Shown: piece after piece, positions 1 to 11,778 of the stretch | Position numbering within the stretch: position 1 is the stretch's first letter | Layout: every line of letters starts with the position of its first letter | Assembly: GCA_002633025.1 (NCBI GenBank) | Contig: NMRB01000046.1 | Coordinates: 571,854 to 635,853, forward strand | Direction of reading: 5' to 3' | DNA from: Notospermus geniculatus | Taxonomy: Eukaryota > Nemertea > Pilidiophora > Heteronemertea > Lineidae | Length of the DNA stretch: 64,000 nt | Program-made: the position numbers and the translations under genes | Notes under the pieces: generated by a model | Databases searched by the model: none | Told to the model about the DNA's origin: nothing | The model's input: the letters and a program-made list of their open reading frames with translations, nothing else

Positions 1-1100
1 TGATCTCTCACGTTCCTGTACATAGGAGCTCGCCAATTTGGCAAGGCCGAGCCCGATGGAACGTGCTTCCTTTGATGTACATGAGACAGTAACAGTGGCC
101 ATTAGCATCAGGTTCAAGATGGCCGCCAGGAGGAACAGAGGCAGAAATCTATACCTTCGTGTCAGGAAGAGTTGGCGAGATTGCCAGTGCATTTTAGTAT
201 GGTGGTGTATGTCGGTGTGTTGATCTTTATGACAATGTTTGGCTGGAATGAAAACGGGAGTCAAATCCAGTCGTTTTTTCAGCAACTTGAGTACATTTCA
301 AACACTTTTCTTCTGTGTTTGTAAGGGAAGATGTGGCAAGTTGGGGTGAAATGGACGACAACGTGAAACTCGAGCCTGATACGTGAACCTGTCTGGACGA
401 CTAGAGAGGAAATAACCGCCATGTTCTGTTGGAAATACACGACAAAATCCTTCCAACTTAATTTGAAACCGACAACTATGAATCATCCGAAATTCGCAAC
501 TGTTGCTTTTTCGATATTTTGTATATTTGATTTTTATCTTTTATGTCCTTTTTTCCGAAGGGGGCATCCCAAGTCCCTTGTCGCGCTCAAATGACAAAAA
601 TACACCGGCTTTACAATCATTATCAGTACATTAGTGTCAGGTGACGCAAAGCAGTCGATCACACGACATGATGCCGTAAAGCAGAGCGGACCATGACTCA
701 GCGTTTCTCATCTGTTGCGTTGTAAAATACACCTTTTTTCGGTTTTAACAATTTGAATGGGTTTTTTTCAAGGATACGAGTTAACCGCGTGTTCATGCGG
801 GTTCACAGAGTTCACACACTGGAGTGAGATTGATATGCTTGCGCAAAAGTACTAGTAACTCCACCAGGTGTCGCTGGGGTTCGTCAACCAGTCTTGATTG
901 CGAAGTCGTACCGTGCGGAATCGTGGAGCAACACGGTGGAACAAAATGGCTGCTGCGCAAGACTACGTCTGGGGTTCCCACTGCAGCTCATTTTTTTCTA
1001 CACTTCTTCCCGAGCCATCCAGCCTGTGCTGAAATAGCACCAGCGACATCTATTGGTGCCTAGAAGTGCTGCCCAAGAACGACAGAGTGTCCAACCGACC
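1..1100. repeat. Segmental duplication, copy A, first part
   Basis: This block is nearly identical, in the same orientation, to 13739-14828, about 13.7 kb away. Differences are scattered substitutions and small indels, including a 13-nt shortening in the right copy near the base matching 890. Similarity is already present at base 1, so the copy may extend beyond the window. It stops at the shared phrase ccaaccgacc. It contains an AAGATGGCCGCC motif (115-127). A short open stretch after aaaatggctgctgcgc (945) is conserved in both copies but gives only about 28 codons, and I do not recognise the peptide. No coding function is claimed. Confidence 0.9.
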
Positions 1101-2613
1101 TTGGCGTGAGGATGTTTCCCGCCCACGGCCACAGATCAGAGACGACATTATTGATGGCACGCGAGGTATTCTGTCTGCGTATGTTTTCGGGGACGGAATT
1201 CCACAGGTGGTTAGACATGCTCCTTGGCGTGACTGACATGCAACAAGGTCATTGGAGCCGAATGAAGAGCCATTGGATTCAGTTAGGCACTGGACTCGAC
1301 AGTTATTTCAAAGTTAGGCTCCTGATCAATCGGAAACAGACCCGAGACCGAGCTTAACATGACGTTACGGATTGACGTCAGTCCAGCCAAAACTGAAGTC
1401 TCGCAAGACTTCCCGTTGCCATCTGATTTGATTGGGAACGACAGAGTCACGTGATCCACCAGGTGATGTAAAACTGCAACGCGTAACGTCACACTGACCA
1501 ATCAAAACACTTGATTTTAGTACTGCGGTGACAGATTAACATACCGTAATTGAGACGACGTCTGCGAGAAGCCAGCAAGGCCTCTGCCCCTGATTTGAAT
1601 CTAGAAAGAGTCGCGGGGCACCCTAGACAGGGAAAATGCAGGGGTTTCAGCACAAAATTATCCAAAGTGCTAGGGGCCTCCTTACAATTATGTGATTTCG
1701 ACGGAAAATCCACTGCGAAAGCATCCTTCCAGAGTGACATCGATTTGACACGTTTTCCAATCTTGGAACGGCTCATAATGAAAATGATCCGCTGCACCTT
1801 CGTCGCTTTCAGAACAACCTGTAATGCGATTCTTCGCATCCATTTATAGGCGAATGCGCCGCTTTGATATACGCTTCTGTCGCAAACTGCATTAGCGCGG
1901 TAACTCAGGTGCCGAAGTGGCGCCAGAGGCAAGAAACCACCAGCTCATTCCCGCCCATTATGCAAACACAGCCAAGCAGCCACTCACCTGCTGCGATTAT
2001 CGCGAGTGCGGGATTGCTCCGATGCGCGCGCAGGTATCGTGTGCTTCTGCGGTTTGTGTCAATTTGATTGAGGACTTTGGCAGCAGAACTTGGAGAGGAA
2101 GATTGATTCGAGGAAGTTTATTGGAAATATTTTTCTTTCTTCAGTTTTTTCGTCTTGTTTGGTCGAATTCTGAAACTCCGTCTCGCGTGTGACGATTCTG
2201 CAAGATTTTGAAGACTTAAAGGTAAGTATTTCTATCCGTGTTGTAATGTGGCCTAATCGCCGTCATTATTGACTGCATGAATTTATAATCAGTATCTTTC
2301 GTCGGTAACGTTAAATGGAGGTGATCAGCGATACGGGATGTAAAACAGGCAAAAAACTAGGTAGAACTGAGGGTCTTTGGAGCATGTAGTTTATTGGAAG
2401 AGTCAGTTAAACTACAGGTTTTGACCACCTCCCTTTAATGGTACGAAAACAGTCCTTTTAAACCGCTGTTTCGATTGTACCCAGTCAATTTTTTTTCAGA
2501 AATGAATGTCAATTGTATTTTTTTGCAACAGGAATGAAATTTGTGTATAGGAGAAGCAGGTGTAAGAGGAATAATTATCCTTGCATTAAATGTCACTACA
2601 GCTACGTGTGCTC
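1101..2613. other. Unique 1.5-kb segment inside duplication copy A; possible non-coding first exon
   Basis: This sequence has no counterpart in the right-hand copy, which has only 175 unrelated bases here. It is CpG-rich around 1990-2060. It contains a full-consensus splice donor, AAAG|GTAAGTAT, with the intron starting at 2222. That would suit a 5' untranslated exon on the plus strand ending at 2221, but no reading frame, TATA box or acceptor partner is convincing. Bases 1353-1410 resemble the reverse strand near 45500-45560, which marks a dispersed repeat. Confidence 0.35.
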
Positions 2614-3016
2614 GATTGCACGAGGTAATTGCAAAAAAAGATCACAACTGAGAACTTGGCCTTCTTGTTGTCGAAACTTTGTTGAAAAAGCAAAAAACAA
2701 AAAATTGGCCAGTACGGGGCTCGAACCCGCGACATTCGCGTTATTAGACACTCTAACCAACTGAGCTAACCGGCCAGCTGCTTGAATGGAGGAAAGTGAT
2801 CGCCTAGTAAGCACAGGGGTGTGAAAAATTGGGGGCGAAGACGGACAGTTGGCAGGATGTTCCAAAATTTCAACACCATTTCCAGACCTGTTCTGCATAA
2901 GACATTGTGAACGTGTATCCTTCTACAATATCCTCCAGGGTGCTCTTTACGAATTTCCTCCGACTAAATCCGTCAAACCCCTTTATATAACGTAGGAACG
3001 CAGACGTTTTATGACA
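2614..3016. repeat. Segmental duplication, copy A, second part
   Basis: It matches 15004-15430 in the same orientation, from gattgcacgagg to gttttatgaca. The right copy has about 20 extra bases near 15299-15318. It includes the damaged tRNA-Ile and a dispersed repeat word (ggcgaagacggac, 2832-2882) that also occurs near 11058 and, more diverged, near 54936. Similarity ends abruptly at 3016. Confidence 0.9.
2706..2775 (-). pseudogene. tRNA-Ile(AAU) pseudogene, 4-nt deletion in anticodon arm
   Basis: On the minus strand the sequence begins GGCCGGTTAGCTCAGTTGG and ends with the acceptor strand ACTGGCC plus discriminator A. The T arm and the AAU anticodon loop sequence are present. Compared with the intact copy at 15096-15169 it lacks 4 nt, which removes the 5' side of the anticodon stem and breaks the D-stem closure (GAGC becomes GAGT). 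Length is 70 nt rather than 74. T runs (plus-strand A6 at 2699-2704) follow immediately, so RNA polymerase III signals remain, but a normal cloverleaf is not possible. Confidence 0.88.
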
Positions 3017-4719
3017 ATCAGCTTGCAGAACCTCAGTAATTGTCTGCATGCTTACCTAATACTTGATAGCTGTACAGTACATGTAAATTCCGGAGTCGAC
3101 ATGACGCTTCACATGTGACATCTTTTAGACACTTGTATAACTAGTCACTTCCATAGTTGCAATTCCAGAGTTGCAACAGCACTTCCAGAGTTGCAACAAT
3201 TCCAGAGTTGCACCGTAACACACGTGCAGTTCCAACTGGTGGGCAAATTCGTATCTCCTGACCAATCACATGCGTTGGTTTGCCTACCAGGTAAGTGCGC
3301 GCGCACACTAAAATCTTCTTGGAAACCAAGATGGCGAGGGCCGTCGAAACGACGAATACACGGCGATTCCGTGTGAATGTGGCAAAAGTCCACTGGAATC
3401 AAAATCAGGGTGCTATGGTCGAAGTAGATTCGGTCTTTGTGAAGGATTATGACGCCATCCCTGACCATATTAACTGTTGACAAAATGCATGGGCTTTGTA
3501 TTGAGGACTTTAGGGTTTCTCCGGGGTCCCGGTTTCCTTCTAGATAACGTAAATCTCGCCTAGAGTTCTTTGATGACTTGCTACATTTATAATGCCATGA
3601 GTTTGCGCTTACACTCATGGAATTTTTAAACGTGTTTGCAAGTATGTAACTGGTATTTTGTTGCAAAAAGTGAACGAGATTCACCGCTCTTTCTAGGGCC
3701 ATATGCCAAAGATCTCGGAGAAATGGAACAATGCATAAAAAAACAATAATTGACACAAAATAAAAGAGTGGACATGCCGCCCCAGGGCTGGAGTCGTCTC
3801 CTAATTAACTCTAATTATCTCGGCAATCACACAGTTAACCAGAACTATCGTAATTTACGGTGTTTTATGAGTTACCAATGGTGTTATTTTCAAACACCGA
3901 TGACCTTTTTTAAGTTTTTTTAAAAACATCAAAGCTCTGTGTATCGTTTGTGACCAGTCTTTGACACGGCGTCACGTGACACAGTGTCACGTGTCATTTC
4001 CCCAGGTCTTGTTGTTGTAGTCATTCAAGATGGCCGCAACCTGACCAAAACGTCATCAAGAAAATTGCCCATAATGCGCATGAAGATGATCCTGTAGTGA
4101 ATTTCAAAGATAATACTGAAGTTACACGTTCCACAGTTAACGCAGGAGGAAACCGGAATGAGCGGAGGAACCCTTGGCTGTCAAGGAGAGAGGCTCCCCT
4201 CACGTAATAGGCCTAAATGTGCATGGCCGTATTTAAAGGGGGGGGGGGCGAGGGGGGCAGTAATATCTAGACCATCACGCAAAAAACCCAGTGGCTGGTC
4301 GTTGTTTTTTCGACGATAGTATACGAGGGAATCTATGCCATCTGCGCCGGTAAGCGTGCCATATGCAGCGACCCCTCGGGGTATAGTCATCGGACAGCGG
4401 TCGATATGAGGGGGCGGGTGGTAATCTAGACTGAGTACAAAAAACTAGCCTATTTTCCCCGATTCTGGGAGCATGGGATACTAGAAGAGCGTTGATGGCA
4501 AGCATCACCAGACCTCACCAAATTATCACCGAGCGAATTTCCCCTTTCCCAACGATGAGGCCATGTCAATTTCTTCATGCTTGTAACATGGCAGGGTTTC
4601 GACTAGTTGATACTGCAACCCGTCAGGGGACTGTGAGGAGCCTAAAAAGAGAAAACAAACATCTGATATTAATAAATTGCGTTTTATACATGTATTTGCA
4701 TATTTTGTCAAAAAATCGT
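3017..4719. other. Unassigned region with short repeats
   Basis: No recognisable gene. At 3151-3213 a unit built on ttccagagttgcaac is repeated about three times. A strong splice-donor consensus CCAG|GTAAGTG starts its intron at 3291, and YY1-like words lie at 3327 and 4026. The minus strand is open for about 200 codons over 3145-3756. Its predicted protein shows no domain, and its composition looks like chance. A G11 tract sits at 4238-4248, and the sequence after it (ctagac near 4265) is loosely repeated near 4425. Confidence 0.4.
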
Positions 4720-4915
4720 GATCTTGAATAAAAAATTAAAAGAATAAAAAAAGAACAAAAGAAAGAAAATAATAAATAAAAGAAAAAAATTAAAATTAAA
4801 TGTATAAAAAGTAAAATACAAAAAAACTTAAATAAAAACAACGAAAAATAAAACAAAGAAACAAAAAATAAAAATAAAAATAAACTAAAAAAAAAACAAT
4901 TAATAAAATCAAAAC
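4720..4915. repeat. A-rich low-complexity tract
   Basis: About 190 bases consist almost wholly of A with interspersed T, mostly aaataaaa and aaagaaaa words. On the minus strand this gives a spurious phenylalanine- and leucine-rich reading frame. It could be the expanded tail of a retroposed element, but no body is visible beside it. Confidence 0.85.
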
Positions 4916-6124
4916 TTTCAAGGTTCGTCATTGCCATCGCGATCAGGCGGCATAACTTCTATAAGAATCAAGTAAAAAATCTTATGATTTCCTCAGCTAA
5001 GAATTTTTTTAAAAATCGAAGAAATTTACATATGAATTCGAAAGCATTCAGACGACATGTTTTGCGTTCTTTTAGGGATTGAGTATTTAAATTAGTGACA
5101 TCGCCCCGGGCGTCATATACGCGTTTACATGCGCGGTGCATACCCCGCGTTGGACGCGAGCGATGTCGCGTCAGATTTGATATGTTAGGTTTGTTCGTCC
5201 ATGTGAACACGCAGCCTGGCTCCGAGTTTAACCCCTTCAGGGTGCAGGTAACAGTGTCTCTGTCAGCCTCGGTCCAACCTCCACAGCAGGTCCGGACTTG
5301 ACTACTTCCGGTCGTCAAATCACCTTAGCAACGAAAAACAACATGGACGCCAGTTTCGGCAGAGATATAATATTCTATTGCATCTTCTAAGGAGAGTGAC
5401 CCTAATCGCAGACGTAAGACCTGGGGACGAGTTTGGCTTTCTGCCTCGACGATAAGATAAGATAACATACTTTATTACACTCTCACCGCACAGCAGTAAA
5501 TAGAGGTAAATTCGACGTCAAACGCATCTCAGCGCCACCTAACAGGCAAATTATGAAAAAGTCGTCGTTCTAGTTTTGATGCTCCCACCCAGTCGCACGG
5601 GGACGCTATCTTGCTACAATCGGCCTAATGAGCCCAGCTTAATTGCCGTCACAAATGGCCAAGGAGGGGTGAGCATGCCGCGAGCCATTAAAAAACCCAT
5701 CTCAAAACAATGCGGCACGTGACAGCGTTCTGTCGTCTGCGCGCGGCGTCTGTGGAACGTGTTCGGACAATGATCGAGAAATTCAGGAGAAGAGGACGAC
5801 GTAATGACTTGTTAATATAAGATGGGCCTTGTCCGGTAACCCTTTATATTTTAATGAGGATTGACTTTTTTCGCTTTTCCTCTTACACCAGTTCTCACTT
5901 AACGAAAGTGCGCCTTCTGGCCCGTGAAACTTGCTTCTGAACACTCGAGATGAGTTAAAATGTATCGGGACGACAGCGTTATTAGAAAGTGACAGAATTG
6001 TCCCCGGTTGGTGGATGTTAGTTCCGCGGAAAATTTCTAGGTGGCGCTCAGTGAGAAGGCCAGACGGCGGCAAATATCGTGCTGAAGGAAAACTCGCCTG
6101 CGATTCGACAACAAAAACTAGTTC

Positions 6125-6275
6125 AGTAGAACCTCCCTTAACGGACACCTCTGCCAGGAGGACACCTCTTTAAAGACACAAAACTTCAGCCCAAAATCTG
6201 CCGTTTCTATTCATTTTGACCTCAGTAATTAGGACACCTCTCTATCAAGTACGGCACCTGTCAGTCCAAATGTGA
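6125..6275 (+). repeat. Dispersed repeat, ggacacctct family
   Basis: The phrase agtagaacctcccttaacgg followed by several ggacacctct words recurs as gagtggaacctctcttagcg at 43035-43135. Both run on to a shared attcattttg. Repeats with this opening are, as I recall, scattered through several marine invertebrate genomes, but I cannot name the element. Confidence 0.6.
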
Positions 6276-6390
6276 CCCCTTGTTGCACAGAATCAAGTTC
6301 CAACACCATGCCCAGGTCCGTAGTGGTAGTGGGACATGATCTGGCACAACTGTCGCAAAACCATACCACGAAATTCAAATTCAAATACAA

Positions 6391-6513
6391 GGGGCCGTAT
6401 TCTAGAACCTTCAATCCTTAACTCTGGTTTACCTTTAGCTATTGTTTGCAGGGCAAAATACAACAGGTTTAAAGTGGACCTAAGAGTTGAGGAGGCTTCT
6501 AGAATACGGGCCT
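6391..6513. mobile_element. Short MITE-like element with GGCCGTATTCTAGAA ends
   Basis: The ends are inverted copies: GGGCCGTATTCTAGAA on the left and ttctagaatacgggcc on the right. The interior is about 90 bases without a reading frame. This is the layout of a small non-autonomous DNA transposon. No unambiguous target-site duplication is visible, so the family cannot be assigned. Confidence 0.65.
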
Positions 6514-6809
6514 CGGTTTCAAATATCTCATCGCTAAATCACAGGGGCTTTATCCTAAGCCGTTTGTTTCCCTCTGTAAGCGGTGGACTTGAGCTAAATT
6601 CGTGTCGCTAATCTCCATTATCGTGAAGGATCTCGGCAAAGACACAGACCGTGTTAATCTTTGATTGATAATTACAACAAGTTGCACCTGAACAGGTGGT
6701 CGTCCTCCACGAGGGACGAGGATCAAAGACAACCTCGTCAATGTCGTCTATCGGAATGTTCGGTTCGATAAGTGGTGATTAACCCTGTCGATTGGTTGGA
6801 AGTTTGGAA

Positions 6810-6966
6810 GCAGCAACTTGGAACCGAAGTTGATTGAACAAATCGGCCAGCTTTCGAGCTACTTCGGGAAATTCCGGCGAGTGCGCAAGCAACAACTTGA
6901 GACAGAAGTAGATTGATCAATCGGCCACCTTCGTGTTCGTTCGGAAATCTCCGGTGATGGCGCCGC
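6810..6966. repeat. Two-copy imperfect tandem repeat, period about 78 bp
   Basis: The two halves share gcaacttg, gaagttgattga, atcggcca, cttcg and ccgg in the same order. The copies are diverged, so the duplication is not recent. Confidence 0.6.
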
Positions 6967-7966
6967 CAACGCGAATGTTTTGGGAGCAGTGTCGTCTGCT
7001 CTACTCAATTTTTACACCAATTTATAAAAAAACGCGATGCATTTTCCAAAATACACAGCATCAGCGCCGACCGTAGCCTACCTATTTTTTTTATGAGCAA
7101 CACTTTTTGTGATTGCACATAGGGACAGTTTTTGACCCTTAAAAGCCAATCCAATATCGCCTCCCTCACAACTCACTCATAGACTCTCTTACTCATACGA
7201 GACCTCTGCTTCATTAATTACACTTTTTCCTGCTAGCCACCGGGTACATTTCACGGTGACTTAACACTCCTTTCTTCCACCGTGAAAGGGCGAATCAGGG
7301 AATGAATAGCAGAGTCACAAAGACTAGAAACGTCAGATGAGGACGCTATCTTATAAAATGTGAGTCAGAGCTGGGAAAACAAACCAAGGACTAGGACACA
7401 AGTTGCGAGGGAATGTACTAAGGTTATTGCGATATCGAGATGACGGAAAGAATGAAGACATTATTGGAATGACACTAAGAATGGTGTGAGTCAGTGGAAG
7501 AAAAGGGCACCAGTGTTCAATACTGATAGGGTCGGCAGGTGCAGAATATGAGACAAAACCTATCGGGTTGTCGAGGATGTGGCACACGCTGAAACGATTT
7601 TGTTGCATGAGACGATGCGTTTTTTCACCAGTTGAACACGACGCGAATCGACTCATGTTGTCGGCGTCGCTCGATCGGCCAACGCAACTAAATCTGCCGA
7701 CATTTTTTCGATTTGGCATCTGGGGAACCAACATCGCCTATTATATGTCAATTTCATGCATGCAGCACATCAATCCTAGTGACCAGTAGCGTTGATTGTA
7801 GGCCGATGTCTTGCCTTTTATCACGCCGCCGGCCGGCCGATGTAGCTGCGAACGCTTGTTCGGCCGGTGAATGGCCGATTGAGGATCCTTGCCAAACTCG
7901 TACATTGCAGTCACGCTTCTGTCCTAGTTTCGCTTTCTTTTCGATTAGATGCCTTGTCGCTGCATC

Positions 7967-8022
7967 GATTACTTCATGGACATGAAGTAATCCTTTTAAC
8001 TTAACTTAAACTTAACTTAACT
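7967..8022. repeat. 12-bp inverted repeat followed by (ttaac)n microsatellite
   Basis: GATTACTTCATG and its exact reverse complement are separated by 2 bases (7967-7992). A short array of cttaa/ttaac words follows at 7996-8022. It ends 14 bases upstream of the tRNA-Pro gene. Confidence 0.7.
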
Positions 8023-8036
8023 GGACATGCATGTCT

Positions 8037-8108
8037 GGCTCGTTGGTCTAGTGGCATGATTCTCGCTTAGGGTGCGAGAGGTCCCGGGTTCGACTCCCGG
8101 GCGAGCCC
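8037..8108 (+). tRNA. tRNA-Pro (anticodon AGG)
   Basis: A complete 72-nt cloverleaf can be drawn. The acceptor stem is GGCTCGT with GCGAGCC, the discriminator is C, and a D arm containing GTCTAGTGG gives the A box. The anticodon stem is CTCGC/GCGAG around the loop TTAGGGT, giving anticodon AGG (proline). The T arm is CCGGG-TTCGACT-CCCGG, which supplies the B box. No CCA is encoded, as expected in eukaryotes. A T7 run at 8119-8125 is a good RNA polymerase III terminator. The gene stands alone, with no partner tRNA beside it. No mismatch breaks a stem, so it is probably functional. Confidence 0.95.
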
Positions 8109-8118
8109 TTGAATGGCA

Positions 8119-8125
8119 TTTTTTT
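8119..8125 (+). terminator. RNA polymerase III terminator of tRNA-Pro
   Basis: A run of seven T bases begins 11 nt after the end of the tRNA. Four or more T are normally enough to stop RNA polymerase III. Confidence 0.75.
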
Positions 8126-9631
8126 CCTTTTCAGGGGTTCGACCCCATCTTTGGTAGCTCCTCTTCAATTTCCTGCGTCTGTTCGCGAATTTGTGGTCGC
8201 TTTACTTTCAAAACAAAACATTTTTCTTGGACCGTGAAATTAGCTCACAATCCTGGCATGGACCCCTCCTTTTGTTCACGATGCCTGAAGCTGCGACCCT
8301 GACCCTTGGCCTCCATTCGAACAGGGGGTCCGGATGGAAAGTGGTGAATTGAGGGTCTCCCTCTGTCCGCCACAAAAGATATGGACGATTCCATCAAACA
8401 ATTAATTTGTAAACAATTATAGCTGAGAGTGAAAAAGAAATCTGGCCTAGCTTAGCTGCAGAACATTGCCAAGGGCCTCATCCCATTCAAGACAGACTTG
8501 GGGGGTGTTTCCGACCTTCAGAGCCGAATTATTCCCTGCAGAAATCAAACCCACCTGAGTTGTGGTCACGTGACCACGTACTAACCAATCTTCTCGTATC
8601 TTCGCGTGAAACAACGCGAGAATAACGATGATACATTATACAAAAATCTATAAATCTGCCTCTGCATTACGCATAATTCCGCGAATTCACGGACGGGCAG
8701 ATTCTAATTATACACGATAATATACCTTGATCATGTCTATTTCATGAACATCCATATCGTCTGCGTTCATCCCAATGAAAGATACGCGATGCTGCTTTCG
8801 CTCGCTCTGTAGGACATTGCGTGCCCCGAACTATTTTTCACGGTTAGGTTCACCGACTAATTACTGCGCCATGAGCGGAAGTAGTATCCTCAAGCGAAAG
8901 AATACGTTATTAGTCCGCACACTGCCGTTTGGCAGCAGAATAATCGACAGATTCGACGTGACATGGTGAGTGTGACGTGGTGTTAGGCCTCACCACGTGA
9001 CATGGTGTGACGTGGTGTTAGGCCTCACTAGGCCTCAGACCAATTCGTGTTAGGCCTTACCATGCCAGGACTTGGATCACTGAGCTGTTCGGCCGTAACG
9101 GTGACCACTTGGGTAATGCACCGTCTCTCACCCTCAGATATAACATTCCTTTTGAATGCGAATATGGAGAATCACGCAAGCCGGCAAGGTGAAGGTCACG
9201 TGACCTTTGATGACCAGATACCGATGGTTAACCAAACATATCACGTGACAATGAATCGTCATGTTTACATAATTCGCCCTTTGCTTGCATCGCCTGCAGA
9301 CCAACTTTGCTGAGTCATCGTGAAATCTCCTGCTTTAGGAGGAGTGAAAATCCCCTCCTCAGCATCAAGTGAACCAAAGGGGTATTAGTTTGATAACCAT
9401 CTTAGTCAAAAGTATAATCGTCAATGGGAACGAGGTTGGAACCACTTGTGCTTGTAGGCAAATTGAGGTGGAGGGTACCACTATCTTGTGACGCGACTTC
9501 GGTTGAAATGTGGTAGACCTATATGAAACAAAAATGAAAATATCTCAGACAACATGTCAGACACATTGAAAATACCGTGTTGTTTACTGCTCTGCAGGAG
9601 GTAACCAGAGTGCCCCAACTCAAGACTCGCT
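8126..9631. other. Unassigned region with E-boxes and a short tandem repeat
   Basis: No gene is recognised. At 8957-9028 a unit of about 36-39 bp (cgtgacatggtg...gtgttaggcctcac) is repeated twice, with a partial third to 9060. The region holds three of the window's nine TCACGTGA octamers (8576, 9196, 9241). The rest shows no repeat or reading frame worth naming. Confidence 0.45.
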
Positions 9632-9642
9632 TACCGATTTCC

Positions 9643-9734
9643 TAGGCTAGTTCCTGTCATTGCCGCTCCACTCCGCGGCGCTACTGTGGTGCGAGCGCCG
9701 CGGGAGTGTAGCGGCAAGGACGCGGGAACCAGTC
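9643..9734. mobile_element. 92-bp hairpin element flanked by 11-bp direct repeats
   Basis: The core arms ttgccgctccactccgcgg and its near-complement face each other around an 11-base loop. Outside them ctagttcc faces ggaaccag. On both sides lies the identical word TACCGATTTCC (9632-9642 and 9735-9745), which looks like a target-site duplication. Duplications of 9-11 bp are typical of MULE-type transposons, so a tiny non-autonomous element is the best guess. Confidence 0.6.
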
Positions 9735-10298
9735 TACCGATTTCCAAGCCCCCTCCACAAGACGGCTTCTCCAACCGTACTCCCATTAAAACATTTAACG
9801 CTCTCGAGTAGGCGTCCAAATTGGAATGTTTCTCAAGTTGCTACACAAACTTGTCCATTTCCTTCCTTGATGCAAATAATTCATCAGAAGCATCATCCCC
9901 GTGGCATCCTCCTCATCTTCACGGTGAGTCACGGGTTGCATTCCTTCATGTCCTCTAACAGAGTTTGTCGCCCTTCTATCCCCGCCCCAGGCGCATTCCT
10001 TGACGCATCAAATCGACGAATTAGGCTTAAGTCTGAGCAACACGAAGTTCTGGTTCTCTTCTCACGTCTTTACGGCTGAGCCAGTGAATCTCGTAATCTT
10101 GCATACGAATGGGAAAGTTTTTCCCGGGGGCTGTGTGGGCTTGCCACAAGGAAAGGCCAAAACTACCCAGAGGGTCCACCACTGCCCACGAACCGAGCCT
10201 GTTGGGATGTAGCCGTGTCTTCTGTGATCAAGGCGTCCGAAAGCCAAAAGATGATGACCGGAAGGCAAAATAACAATCCGCCCGAATCCCTTCTGCTG

Positions 10299-10560
10299 GG
10301 CCATCTCCTGCAACTCATGTTCCTCACTTGATGGGGTCTTTTACTTGCCCTTGCAAAGAAACAAGGTACAAGGCACCACGGCTTAATGTCCTTGCGAAGG
10401 ACCGTCTGAAGATGTAGAAAGCCAAAGCATTGGCCCTGGTAAGTACGGAAGAGGCCATCTCAAGCTTCTCATGTTCCTCACTTGGATGGAGTCTTTTACT
10501 TGCCCTTGCAAAGGCACAAGGTACAAGGCAGTATCGATGGCGTACTGTCGTTGCGACGGG
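10299..10560 (-). mobile_element. Partial SINE copies, two bodies in tandem
   Basis: Read on the minus strand, two successive segments (about 10405-10560 and 10299-10403) match the body of the SINEs at 25786-26031 and 51040-51300. They share CCTTGTACCTTG or its variant, CAAGGGCAAGTAAAAGA, tccatccaagtgaggaacat and gagatggcc. No tRNA-like head is recognisable here, so these are truncated or recombined copies. The double body suggests one insertion into another or a local duplication. Confidence 0.7.
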
Positions 10561-11057
10561 CCAGCTGCAGATGCCCCAAAGGCATACGGTCAAAACCCTG
10601 AAGGAGCTGGACAAGAAACCAAAAAACCGCACCCCATCCCCTCCTGCAGCCGGCATCAATCGTACAAATTCAATTCGGAATCAGATTTGCTGCCATCAAT
10701 TGACATTGGATGGAATATCAAGTGGTGGAAGATCGGTGAGGGATACAAGTGCCTTCACCGCTAACTACATCAACGGTGTGCATGCAGCTGATGCAACCTC
10801 GCCTCTCACGGCTCCAGTGTCGACGCTGAGCTTAGTCGAGGGCGCTACTTTCATTCCCTGACTGCGGCAGTTTGAAATCGTCGAACCGCCGAACTTGGTA
10901 CGACGAACCATATGAATTCCCGAGTAGAGCAGGCAACAAGAGGCCAATGGGCCTTGCACTCAGCTGGCCTTGCTTTACACTCATCTCCTCCTAATTGTAC
11001 TGTAGACAGGCAACAAGAGGCCCCAACTGTAATCTGACTGCGGGCAAAAAAACCTTA

Positions 11058-11100
11058 GGGCGAAGACAGACACTTGACGGGAGGTTCCAAAACTTCAAAC
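11058..11100 (+). repeat. Dispersed repeat, ggcgaagac family
   Basis: The sequence gggcgaagacagacacttga and the following ggttccaaaacttcaa match the duplicated block at 2832-2882 and 15226-15278. A diverged copy lies near 54936-54980. Four copies in 64 kb mark an unnamed dispersed repeat. Confidence 0.6.
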
Positions 11101-11778
11101 CGCCTTGTGTCCTATTCCGACATGGAACTGGGGGACGAAATTGGTGGCATTCTCAGGCCTTTAGATTCCCCTGAAGTCGAGACACCCTCTATTTTTTACC
11201 TTATTTTGGGGACATTTTTCGTCGCGTATTCATCTCCATCTCGAAGCCATCAGTCACCAAGGAGACTGGGTTTTGTAGTTATGAGAGTCATAGAAATAAA
11301 GAAAACCCTATCCTCCATGTCTGAAAACTGCAGAAGAGCTATTTATTACACTCCTTAGAAATGCTAGGAGAGCTATTAACTCTTGGGGAAAACTTTAATG
11401 ACAAAGCTTTTTGTCTTCATGGAGTTTTTGTCTTTTGGAGGGGCTGAATTTGGGGACATTTGGGGACATCAATTTTGGGGACATTCATTAGCAGGAATTT
11501 GGGCGACACCTTATAACGGTGTCGTTTTGGGGGAATCTAAAGGCCTGATTCTGTGGGCAATCCTTCGGAGATGCGCGCACTAGTCTATCGGCACAGTCTG
11601 TAAAATCTCGCGAGCGAAGTCTCAAAGGCGAAACGGCCGGTACCGGAGACGCCCCGGTCCGAATTCGCCCATCACAGTCTGCAGGAAGTAACTCTACCAC
11701 GAGTTTGTGTACGCTTCCTAGGCTTCAAGGTTGATCCTAGACCTCGATGTAACAAAAAGATAGTCATTACAAATACTG

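Noticed and set aside
945-1032. Short peptide MAAAQDYVWGSHCSS conserved in both duplicated blocks
   Set aside because: Conservation is explained by the recent duplication of the whole block. It is only about 28 codons and matches nothing known to me.
3145-3756. 203-codon minus-strand open frame, the longest in the window
   Set aside because: It has no domain, no low-complexity or membrane pattern, an ordinary length for chance in 64 kb of six frames, and overlaps short repeats.
4623-4937. Phenylalanine-rich 104-codon minus-strand frame resembling a membrane protein
   Set aside because: It is the translation of an A-rich low-complexity tract.
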